Source of the DNA: Actinomycetes bacterium
GTDB taxonomy: Bacteria; Actinomycetota; Thermoleophilia; Solirubrobacterales; Solirubrobacteraceae
Reading direction: 5' to 3'
Length of the DNA: 34,144 nucleotides
Assembly: GCA_021792455.1 (NCBI GenBank)
Contig: JAJYUP010000020.1
Span: 1-34,144 of the forward strand
The first letter of the stretch is position 1; each line of letters opens with the position of its first letter. A program made the translations under genes and the position numbers. A model generated the notes under the pieces. The model did no database searches. It was given only the letters and a program-made list of their open reading frames with translations, and was not told the DNA's origin. Shown here in pieces: positions 22,402 through 29,158 of this stretch.

Positions 22402-22929
22402 GTGAGCGCTGTGGAGAGCCCGAGCTTCGGATCCAGGCCAGCGCCTCCGAGGATTCCCTCGGTGGAGGAGCTGATCGCGACGCATGCGATCGAACAGGCC
22501 TTCGTCCACTATTTCGATCGGATCGATGCGAACGATCCAGAGGGCGCGGTGGAGGTGATGGTCGAGGACGTCGAGTTCGAGATCATGATCGGCAAGCGCA
22601 AGCAGGGACGCGACCGCTTCGCGCGCTCAGTCGGACGCGTGCTCGACCAGTACGAGCGCACGAGCCATCACCTGACGAATGTGAAAGTGCGGCTCGAGGG
22701 GGACGGCGCGGACGTGCTCGCCTACGTCTACGCCTACCACCGGATGCGCAACACCGGCGAACCGTGGCACCTGTGGGCGAGGATGCACGACCAGTTCCGC
22801 AGAGTCGAGGACCGCTGGATGATCACCGAGCACATCCTGCTCGGACTCGACGCGCAGCCGAACCGCCCTGACATACCGAGGAGCTGGTATCCAGGGCATC
22901 CAGGTCGACTCGACAGGACGCCCCTGTGA
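22402..22929 (+). CDS. SnoaL-like (NTF2-fold) protein
   Basis: The 175 residues show IEQAFVHYFDRIDANDPEGAVEVMVEDVEFEIMIG, then RTSHHLTNVKVRLEGDGADVLAYVYAYHRM and DQFRRVEDRWMITEHILLGL, the SnoaL_4 pattern shared with ring-hydroxylating dioxygenase beta subunits and scytalone-dehydratase-like enzymes. The HH pair (at about 93-94) and Asp residues could serve acid-base catalysis. GTG 22402 has AGATGAGG upstream; GTG 22411 is an alternative. The stop overlaps the next gene's GTG. Paired with a CMD protein; a dehydratase or isomerase role is likely but unproven. Confidence 0.8.
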   Translation: MSAVESPSFGSRPAPPRIPSVEELIATHAIEQAFVHYFDRIDANDPEGAVEVMVEDVEFEIMIGKRKQGRDRFARSVGRVLDQYERTSHHLTNVKVRLEGDGADVLAYVYAYHRMRNTGEPWHLWARMHDQFRRVEDRWMITEHILLGLDAQPNRPDIPRSWYPGHPGRLDRTPL

Positions 22930-23666
22930 GCGCGGCGCCTGGCGGAGGCGATGGCACCCACGACTCAGCTCTCGGCGGGGCGGCGCCCGCACGCCTGCCG
23001 CAGCGCTCAGAGCTGCTCGAGCAGCTTTCGCGCCTGACCCCAGAGACCGCTGAGGGCTATGAGCGCGTGCGCGCGACGATCGAGTCCGATGGTGCTCTTC
23101 CTGCGTCGCTGAAGGCTCTGCTCGTCGCCGTTGGCGCGAGCGCGAGGGGAAACGTCGAGCTCGCCGCTGCGGAGATCGCGAGAGGCCGGGCGATCGGGCT
23201 CGAGGAGGATCTGATCGCGCTTGCCCTCTCAGCGATCACGCTCTCACGTGGCGAGAACGCGGGGGCCAACCTGCTCGCGGCGGCAGGGAGGATCGGTGAG
23301 CAGCTGCCGGCCACCCGACCGCGCAGCGAGCACGATGGCGTCAGCTACTTCAAGCAGTACAACGCTGTGGAGGAGCTGCCACCGAGGATGGCGCTCCTGC
23401 ACGAGCACTCGCCTGAGGTCTTCGAGGGCTACTTCCGAATGCACCACGCGAGCCTGAGCTCCGATTCGCGCACCGACTGGATCGCGGAGCTGATGATGTG
23501 CTCGCTGAACGCGGCGGAGCTGCAGGCGGGCTTCGTCGCGATCCACGCCGCCTGCGCGCGGAGGCGGGGGGTGAGCGATGCCCAGCTGGTCGAGGCTGTC
23601 CTCTGCGCGATCCCCGTCTCCGGCGTCGGGGCCTGGGCTGCCGCCGCGGGCGCGCTGTTCGACTGA
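22926..23666 (+). CDS. Carboxymuconolactone decarboxylase (CMD)-like protein, two-module
   Basis: The 246 residues contain two CMD-like helical units: LKALLVAVGASARGNVELAAAEIARGRAIGLEEDLIALALSAI (about 60-100) and IAELMMCSLNAAELQAGFVAIHAACARRRGVSDAQLVEAVLCAI (about 182-225). Unlike the AhpD-like protein at 20331 there is no CxxC motif, so a redox role is unlikely; a decarboxylase or gamma-carboxymuconolactone-decarboxylase-like role is more in keeping. The GTG at 22926 overlaps the SnoaL-like stop (GTGA). The N-terminal ~25 residues are low complexity. It ends the unit before a convergent hairpin. Confidence 0.75.
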   Translation: MSAAPGGGDGTHDSALGGAAPARLPQRSELLEQLSRLTPETAEGYERVRATIESDGALPASLKALLVAVGASARGNVELAAAEIARGRAIGLEEDLIALALSAITLSRGENAGANLLAAAGRIGEQLPATRPRSEHDGVSYFKQYNAVEELPPRMALLHEHSPEVFEGYFRMHHASLSSDSRTDWIAELMMCSLNAAELQAGFVAIHAACARRRGVSDAQLVEAVLCAIPVSGVGAWAAAAGALFD

Positions 23667-23705
23667 CGGTGACGCTCACCTCAGGGGTGCTCGCCCTGCT
23701 CGCGT

Positions 23706-23720
23706 GAGGGCGGCGCCCTC
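23706..23720. terminator. Possible bidirectional hairpin between convergent genes
   Basis: GAGGGC (23706-23711) and GCCCTC (23715-23720) form a perfect 6-bp GC stem with a 3-nt loop, in the 126-bp gap between the CMD-like gene and the epoxide hydrolase gene. There is no T tract on either side. The position supports a terminator; the structure alone is common in high-GC DNA. Confidence 0.35.
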
Positions 23721-23792
23721 GAGGCGAGCGCCGTGCGCCCCCCGACCGGCGGGCGAAGGGCCCTCGAACCGCGCCGCGAGTGGCGGCCGAGC

Positions 23793-25016
23793 CTACTGCT
23801 CGCGCAGCTCTCCGAAGAACGCGCGCAGGTCATCCACGAGCAGCTCCGGCTCCTCCATCGGGTGGAAATGCCCGCCTGATGGCATCTTCGTCACCCGCTT
23901 CAGGTTGTAGAAGCTTTCCATCTTCGCGGTCGGCATCAGCATCAGCTCCTGCGGCCACAGCGTGATCGCCGTCGGCGCCTGAACGACCGGCTGGCGGTCG
24001 TGGCTCGGCTTCCAGAGGTTGTGCTGGGCCTCCCAGTAGTAGCGCATCGAGGAGGTGATGCTGTTGCCAACCCAGTAGATCATCGCAGTCGTGATGAGCT
24101 CGTCCCTGCTGAAGCGGCTCTCGACGTCCCCGTGGCAGTCGCTCCAGTTGCGACGGCGCTCGAGGATCCATGCGAGCAGGCCGACTGGGGAGTCGGCAAG
24201 CGCATAGCCGAGGGTCTGGGGGTCGTCGCTCTGCACGACGAGATGGCTGGTTGCGACCTTCATCCTCTGCTTGGTGTGCTCGAAGCGGTCACGCTCCGCC
24301 GGCCCGTACTCATCCGCTCCCGGCAGTCCCTTCTCGAACAGGTCCATCGGGGTGCAGACGCCGAGGTGCACGCCGATGAGGTGCTCTGAGTAGGCGTGGC
24401 CGAGCTGGGCGCAGACGAGCGCGCCCCAGTCGCCCCCATGCGCGGCGTAGCGCTCGCAGCCGAGCACATCCCTCATCAGGCGGTCCCACAGATCCGCGGT
24501 CCGCGCGAATTCGATGCCAGTCTGCGTGAGCGGCACGGAGAACCCGAAGCCGGGAAGCGATGGCACGACGACGTCGAAGGCCTCGCGCGGGTCGCCTCCA
24601 TGCGCGGCAGGGTCCGACAGCGGCCCGATCACCTTGCGGTAGTCCCAGAACGTCCATGGCCATCCGTGCGTGAGGATGAGCGGCATCGGGCTCGGCCCGA
24701 CGCCCCGGACGTGCACGAAGTGCAGCGGCACCCCGTCGAGGCTCACCCTGTACTGGGGCAGCGCGTTGATCGCCCGCTCCTGCGCACGCCAGTCATAGCC
24801 GCTTCTCCAGTGCTCGACGAGCTGCTCGAGGTATGAGCGCGCGACGCCATAGCGCCAGTCCTCATTTCCAGGGTCAGGCGGCCAGCGGGTGCGCTCGAGC
24901 CTGCTCGCGAGGTCGTCGAGCACCTCCTGCTCGATCGCAACCTGGAACGGCTCGACGGCGCTGTGGGCGCCGCCTGGCCGCCTCTCGCGCCCAGCGCCGT
25001 CCGGTGAGGCGCTCAT
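23793..25016 (-). CDS. Epoxide hydrolase (alpha/beta hydrolase with EHN domain)
   Basis: The N-terminal EHN domain (residues ~22-105: PFQVAIEQEVLDDLASRLERTRWP...) is followed by an alpha/beta hydrolase core with the oxyanion HGWP (117-120), nucleophile Asp196 in GGDWG, a lid Tyr in SSMRYYWE and catalytic His383 in GGHFHPMEEPE. This is the microsomal/juvenile-hormone type arrangement and all key residues are present, so hydrolysis of an epoxide to a diol is expected. Length 407 is normal. The start at 25016 overlaps the upstream CocE-like stop (ATGA). No epoxidase is seen in the window other than possibly the luciferase-like or FAD enzymes. Confidence 0.9.
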   Translation of the reverse strand: MSASPDGAGRERRPGGAHSAVEPFQVAIEQEVLDDLASRLERTRWPPDPGNEDWRYGVARSYLEQLVEHWRSGYDWRAQERAINALPQYRVSLDGVPLHFVHVRGVGPSPMPLILTHGWPWTFWDYRKVIGPLSDPAAHGGDPREAFDVVVPSLPGFGFSVPLTQTGIEFARTADLWDRLMRDVLGCERYAAHGGDWGALVCAQLGHAYSEHLIGVHLGVCTPMDLFEKGLPGADEYGPAERDRFEHTKQRMKVATSHLVVQSDDPQTLGYALADSPVGLLAWILERRRNWSDCHGDVESRFSRDELITTAMIYWVGNSITSSMRYYWEAQHNLWKPSHDRQPVVQAPTAITLWPQELMLMPTAKMESFYNLKRVTKMPSGGHFHPMEEPELLVDDLRAFFGELREQ

Positions 25017-26863
25017 CTGATCGTCTCCGGCAGCAGCAGCGCGCTTGGATGCTCTGCATCGTGGAAGATCTGCTGCGCGGCACAGACGGCGTCCTGCGCG
25101 CCGTCGAGGCCAAGCTCATTGCCCGTGTTGAGGTTGCGGTCGAAGCGCGGGAAGTTGCTCGAGCTGATCTCGAGCAGCACGCGGTGACCCGGCAGGAAGG
25201 TGTGCGCGAGGTCCCAGAGGTCGATGTGGAAGCAGGTGAGCTCTCCAGGCGTCAGCGGTGCTGAGCGTCGCTTCGTCGACTCCCTGTGGCGCGCCCGGAC
25301 GATCCCTTCGGCGAGGTTTGCGGCAAAGCCGTCAGGGGCGAGGTCGCACAGCTTCGCGGTGAAGTCGGTGTCAGGCGCGGAGGAGGCCGCGAACAGTCGC
25401 ACGCTGACCGGGCCGGCGATCGCAAGCGGCCTGGTGAGCACAGGGCTGCGGTAGCAGAGCACATCGCTGCGCTCGTGCAGCGGAGACTGGTCCTCGATGC
25501 CCGCGCCCATGATCGTCGGCATGAGGGTCTTGCCACCGATCGTCGGCACAGGGTGGAGCGGATCGTAGATGTATGAGTCAGGGGGCTGGCGGGAGTCTGG
25601 AGCGCCTTCGAGCAGCATGCCATCCGACCCTGTGCCAGCGGTGCCGCTCGAGTGCAGGTGCAGCTCGAGCAGACGATGAGCCGGCGGCCAAGCCGGCTCC
25701 TCCTCCCAGTCGTTCTCGCCGAGGCGCCAGAAGCGAACGCCGCCGGCAGGCCCGACATCGAGCCCCTTCACCCAGCGATCGAACCAGTCGAGCAGCATCG
25801 GTCCCGATCGCGACACCCCACACGCGGCAGCAGGCCCGAGCTCGACCGCCCCCGTGCGGCTGGTCGAGAAGGGGGAGACGTAGTTGGCGTGCTCCCACGG
25901 GCCGATGATGAGCCTGTGGTGGGAGCGCCCAGGCTCCGGCGCGCGCTCCGTGAGGGCGCGATAGAGGTCGAGGTGCGACTTGAGGAAGTTGTCGTGCCAG
26001 CCGACGATCGAGAGCATCGGTGCAGCGATCCGCTCCGCGAAGGCGAGCACGTCGATGCGCTGCCAGTACTCGTCGTAGTCAGGGTGGGTGAGCCACTCGG
26101 CGTACTGGTCCTCGCCGCACTCCTGGAGCAGCGGGTGGTCAGAGATCGGAAGCCTGCCCGCGACCCCTGCCGCATCGATGAGCGCCTGCGCGTAGCGGGT
26201 GCGCAGCTGCTCGCGCTGACTCTCCTCGATCTGCAGCCGCTCGATCGTCTCCCCAAGGGTCATGTAGGCCCAGTAGACGTTCCAGCCGAGCTCGAAGGCG
26301 CCGTTGGTGTAGACCCATCCGTCGTGACAGTCAGCACCGGTGCCGAGCACGGCGACCGCCTTGAGCTCCGGTCGGCCAAGGGCGGCGAGCGCGAGGGCGG
26401 TGTGGGCGGAGTAGGCGGTCCCATATGTGGCGAGTCGCCCGTCGCACCAGCTCTGGCTGAGCGTCCACTGGAGCGTGTCCTCTCCGTCCTCTGCCTCGTG
26501 GACGAAGGGGTGCCACCGGGCCTCGCTGCCGGCGCGGCCACGGACCTCCTGGATGAGCACCGCGTAGCCGCGGCGGACAGCCTCGATCGGGTTGAGGATG
26601 AGCAGCCCAGAGATGAACGCGAGCGAGCGGCTGCCCCTCACCCGGTAGATGAGGGTGGGGTGCGGTCCCGGGTGCTGAGGTAGGTAGAGGTCAGCGGCGA
26701 GCACGACCCCGTCGCGCATCCTGATCGCGTGGTCCCGCTGAACGACGACGGCGCTCTGCTGCCGCTCTTCAGCGCTCTGCTGCCGCTCCTGCGCGTTCCC
26801 CTGCATCCCCGCAGCGCCCTGCTGGGTCTCTTCACCGCTCCCCTGCATCTGTGCAACGCCCAC
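25013..26863 (-). CDS. CocE/NonD (peptidase S15-type) hydrolase with Ala in place of the catalytic Ser
   Basis: The 616 residues follow the CocE/NonD family: an alpha/beta hydrolase core (IRMRDGVVLAADLYLP, then VLIQEVRGRAGSE) and a C-terminal jelly-roll domain (RPLAIAGPVSVRLFAASSAPDTDFTAKLCDLAPDG). The acid (Asp291, GWHDNF) and base (His325, GPWEHANY) are conserved. The nucleophile motif GxSYxGxT reads GTAYSAHT, so Ala150 (codon at 26414-26416) replaces the Ser. The N-terminal ~38 residues are a Gln-rich extension with an ERQQSA repeat. Start at GTG 26863; an ATG at 26847 is also possible. A normal esterase or amidase is unlikely unless Ser152 substitutes. Operator copy 8 lies 26 bp upstream. 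Confidence 0.85.
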   Translation of the reverse strand: MGVAQMQGSGEETQQGAAGMQGNAQERQQSAEERQQSAVVVQRDHAIRMRDGVVLAADLYLPQHPGPHPTLIYRVRGSRSLAFISGLLILNPIEAVRRGYAVLIQEVRGRAGSEARWHPFVHEAEDGEDTLQWTLSQSWCDGRLATYGTAYSAHTALALAALGRPELKAVAVLGTGADCHDGWVYTNGAFELGWNVYWAYMTLGETIERLQIEESQREQLRTRYAQALIDAAGVAGRLPISDHPLLQECGEDQYAEWLTHPDYDEYWQRIDVLAFAERIAAPMLSIVGWHDNFLKSHLDLYRALTERAPEPGRSHHRLIIGPWEHANYVSPFSTSRTGAVELGPAAACGVSRSGPMLLDWFDRWVKGLDVGPAGGVRFWRLGENDWEEEPAWPPAHRLLELHLHSSGTAGTGSDGMLLEGAPDSRQPPDSYIYDPLHPVPTIGGKTLMPTIMGAGIEDQSPLHERSDVLCYRSPVLTRPLAIAGPVSVRLFAASSAPDTDFTAKLCDLAPDGFAANLAEGIVRARHRESTKRRSAPLTPGELTCFHIDLWDLAHTFLPGHRVLLEISSSNFPRFDRNLNTGNELGLDGAQDAVCAAQQIFHDAEHPSALLLPETIR

Positions 26864-26888
26864 GGCGCGAGGCTATCATGGGTGGCCC

Positions 26889-26902
26889 ACCAACTGTTTG
26901 GT
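26889..26902. promoter_or_regulatory. Operator copy 8 (ACCAACTGTTTGGT), divergent promoter
   Basis: The half-sites are perfect and flanked by CC/GG, giving 7-bp arms CCACCAA/TTGGTGG. The centre is TG instead of CG. Leftward, CATGAT (26880-26875) is a fair -10 for the CocE-like gene; rightward, TGGATT (26902-26907) starts on its last base, as at 28042. It serves the leftward hydrolase pair and the rightward SDR. Confidence 0.65.
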
Positions 26903-27095
26903 GGATTGACGTCGAGGCAACGCCTTCAGCCGCCGCCCTGCGATGGCTGTCGCACGAGGTGTGCGGAGGATGCTGAGCCTGGTGTGGCGGAGATGTGGCG
27001 CGTGGTGTGGCGAGGACGCGGCGCCCGGTGTGATCAGGCGGTGGCGCCCGACGTGGCGAGTGAGTGGCGGGAAAGGATGGGGCGAGGAGACGAGG
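26903..27095. other. Leader region of the SDR at 27096, with degenerate GTGTGGCG repeats
   Basis: Between the operator and the SDR start lie ~190 bp with repeated TGTGGCG words (around 26981-27010, and more diverged to ~27060). The SDR frame is open here up to 26943, but the translation is Trp/Arg-rich and unlike an SDR, so I treat it as untranslated leader. No structured RNA family is recognised. Confidence 0.3.
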
Positions 27096-27887
27096 ATGGG
27101 CGGATTCGACGTATCGAACATGGTCGTGTGGGTGACAGGCTCCTCCCGCGGCATCGGGCGGGGGATCGCGACTCATCTCGGACGGCAGGGGGCCGCGGTT
27201 GCCGTTCACGCCCGCTCTGAGGAGGCGCTCGAGCCTGTGCTCGGGCAGCTGCAGGCAATCGGTGCAAAGGCGCTTGGGGTCGCCGCGGACGTGCGCGACG
27301 AGCAGGCTGTGCAGGCAGCTGCGCTGCGCATCGCCGACCACTTCGGCAAGCTCGACGGTCTCGTCGCAAACGTCGGCGGGGCCGCCCACGCTCCGCTTGC
27401 GGAGGTGTCGCTCGAGCGGTTCCGCCGCCAGCTCGATCTCAACCTCACCTCAGCGCTCTCTGTTCTGCAGTCCGCCCACCCCCTGCTCCACGCGGCGAGG
27501 GGATCTGCCGTGCTGATCTCCGCGACCGCGGCGAGCAGCCCGACGCCCCAGTTCGGTCCCTATGGCGCCGCGAAGGCCGCGCTCGAGCACCTGAGTCGCT
27601 CGCTTGCGGCGGAGTGGGGTCCAGAGGTGCGAGTCAACTGCGTCTCCCCAGGCCTGATCGCGACGGAGGGGTCGCTGCGCGCCGTCTTCCGGGGGCGTGA
27701 GGAGCTCGTTGAGAAGGCGGGCTCGAGCACGGCTGTCGGGCGCGTCGGCGAGGTGGAGGACATCGCCTGGGCCTGCCAGTACCTGCTGAGCGAGGCGGCC
27801 TCCTTCGTCTCCGGTTCGGTGCTCGTTCTCGACGGCGGTCCCACGGAGGGTCCGACGCAGCGTATCCTGCGACTGATCGAGGATTGA
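27096..27887 (+). CDS. SDR family oxidoreductase
   Basis: This SDR of 263 residues has VTGSSRGIG (13-21), Ser142, Tyr156 and Lys160, then VNCVSPGLIATEG and a VLDGG end. NNAG is replaced by ANVG (91-94). His-Ala-Arg after the second strand suggests NADP(H). The ATG at 27096 with GAGGAGA upstream gives a normal N-terminus; a longer in-frame start at 26943 would add 51 atypical residues. It is alone in its unit, divergent from the hydrolase pair, and its final codons form the first copy of the triple repeat at 27873. A ketoreductase or alcohol dehydrogenase role is the family call. Confidence 0.87.
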   Translation: MGGFDVSNMVVWVTGSSRGIGRGIATHLGRQGAAVAVHARSEEALEPVLGQLQAIGAKALGVAADVRDEQAVQAAALRIADHFGKLDGLVANVGGAAHAPLAEVSLERFRRQLDLNLTSALSVLQSAHPLLHAARGSAVLISATAASSPTPQFGPYGAAKAALEHLSRSLAAEWGPEVRVNCVSPGLIATEGSLRAVFRGREELVEKAGSSTAVGRVGEVEDIAWACQYLLSEAASFVSGSVLVLDGGPTEGPTQRILRLIED

Positions 27888-27955
27888 CCTGCCCACTCTG
27901 CCGCTGATCGAGGATCGACCTGGCCATCCCCACCTGATAAAGGATCGACCTGTCC
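27873..27955 (+). repeat. 22-bp sequence repeated three times across the SDR stop codon
   Basis: CTGATCGAGGATTGACCTG (27873), CTGATCGAGGATCGACCTG (27904) and CTGATAAAGGATCGACCTG (27934) recur at 31- and 30-bp intervals. The first copy contains the last codons and TGA of the SDR; the others are intergenic. This is a duplication of a gene end, not a terminator-like inverted repeat. Confidence 0.85.
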
Positions 27956-28028
27956 CGCGGCTGGGAGCTGGGAGTGCACGCCGCTGAGGGCGTTTGCACC
28001 ACGCTGAGGACGGCCGCACGTCACGCTA

Positions 28029-28042
28029 ACCAATCGTTTGGT
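28029..28042. promoter_or_regulatory. Operator copy 9 (ACCAATCGTTTGGT) with overlapping -10
   Basis: This is a full consensus copy. TAGATT (28042-28047, 4 of 6 bases of TATAAT) begins on its last base and the ATG of the thiolase-like gene is 13 bp from the operator end. No ribosome-binding site precedes that ATG, so a leaderless transcript starting near 28054-28055 is likely. It controls the nine-gene unit running out of the window. Confidence 0.72.
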
Positions 28043-28054
28043 AGATTACCGCCC

Positions 28055-29158
28055 ATGGCTCGAACAGGCAAACAGACATGGATCATCGGCCTCGGTGAGG
28101 CGCGCAGCGCACCGAAACGCGATGATCTCGCGATCAACGAGCTCGCCTGGGAGGCGATCTCGCCGGCGCTCGAGGACGCGGGCGTTGCGCTCTCGCAGAT
28201 CACGGGGGCGGCGACGGCGAGCCAGGACTTCTGGGATGGGCGCACGATCTCGAGCATGAACGTGAACGAGCTCGTCGGAGGCACGACAGGCTCAGAGGCG
28301 AAGGTCGCCGCCGACGGCGCACAGGCGCTCGCATACGCCGCCGCGAGGATCGCCGACGACGACCAGCACCTCAACCTCGTGCTCGCCCACGCGAAGGAGT
28401 CCCAAGGCGATCCGCATGCGATCGAGATCGCGGCGTTCGACCCCTTCTTCGAGCGCCAGCTCGACCCAGACGAGACGGTGCTCGCCGGCCTCCAGGCCCA
28501 GCAGCTGTATGCGACGGGCGAGTTCACCCCTCAGCATGCCGCAGAGGTGCTCGCCGCCTGCAGGTCCCGCTCAGAGGTGCTCGAGCACATCACCGCCGAG
28601 CAGGTCCTCGCCTCGCCGCTCAGCGCCTCCCCGCTGCATGAGCTCGATCGCGCGCCCTTCATCGATGCCGCCGCCGCCCTCGTCGTCTGCAGCGACTCGA
28701 TGAGGCAGGCCCTGAAAGCGGGCGGCGTGAGGGTGGCAGCGACCAGCTCGCGCACGAGCGCCTACTGGAGCCAGCGTGAGAGCCTGCATGAGGCTCCGCT
28801 TGCGGGGCAGGCCGCGCAGGAGGCACTCGCGCTCGCAGGCTGGAGCATCGACGATGTCGACTACATGGAGCTGAACACGCCCTATTCGACGCAGCAGCTG
28901 ATCGTCGCGAAGGCGCTTGGCCTCGGCGGTGGCGAGGAGCTCGTGAGGCGCCTGAGAAGCGATGCGGCGATCAACCCCTCAGGCGGCTGGCTCGCCGGCG
29001 CCGCAGGCGGCGTCGCGGGGCTGCGCTCTGTGGTCCGGATGACGCGGCTGCTGCGGCAGCGTCCCTCACGGGCGCTGATCTACTCGACGACGGGCCTGTG
29101 CCTGCAGTCCCACCACATAGTCCTGCTCGAGAGCAGCGCAGAGGAGGTGAGTCGATGA
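28055..29158 (+). CDS. Thiolase-like protein lacking catalytic motifs (probable non-catalytic subunit)
   Basis: The 367 residues follow the thiolase-like fold of SCP-x/lipid-transfer proteins (WIIGLGEA..., NELAWEAISPALEDAGV; YMELNTPYSTQQLIVAKALGLG; INPSGGWLAGAAGGVAGLRSV). The nucleophile region reads GGTTGSEAKVAADG with no Cys, the HD.F motif is NTPYS, and GHPxGATG is replaced by AGAAGGVAG. None of the thiolase catalytic residues remains. The stop overlaps the next thiolase-like gene (ATGA), so a heteromeric complex is likely. The ATG at 28055 is fixed by the operator upstream. A structural or acyl-CoA-binding subunit is the best guess. Confidence 0.8.
   Translation: MARTGKQTWIIGLGEARSAPKRDDLAINELAWEAISPALEDAGVALSQITGAATASQDFWDGRTISSMNVNELVGGTTGSEAKVAADGAQALAYAAARIADDDQHLNLVLAHAKESQGDPHAIEIAAFDPFFERQLDPDETVLAGLQAQQLYATGEFTPQHAAEVLAACRSRSEVLEHITAEQVLASPLSASPLHELDRAPFIDAAAALVVCSDSMRQALKAGGVRVAATSSRTSAYWSQRESLHEAPLAGQAAQEALALAGWSIDDVDYMELNTPYSTQQLIVAKALGLGGGEELVRRLRSDAAINPSGGWLAGAAGGVAGLRSVVRMTRLLRQRPSRALIYSTTGLCLQSHHIVLLESSAEEVSR

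Noticed and set aside
21388-22509. 373-residue open frame on the minus strand
   Set aside because: It is antisense to the FAD oxidoreductase, which has a complete FAD motif; the translation is His/Arg/Leu-rich and unlike any family I know.
25652-26683. 343-residue open frame on the plus strand
   Set aside because: It is antisense to the CocE-like gene, shows no recognisable domain, and its open state follows from high-GC codon bias.
26943-27095. 51-residue N-terminal extension of the SDR at 27096
   Set aside because: It is Trp/Arg-rich, has no family match, and a good ribosome-binding site sits before ATG 27096.
27873-27955. CRISPR-like array
   Set aside because: Three units with 8-9 bp between them and no real spacers; a tandem duplication of a gene end fits.
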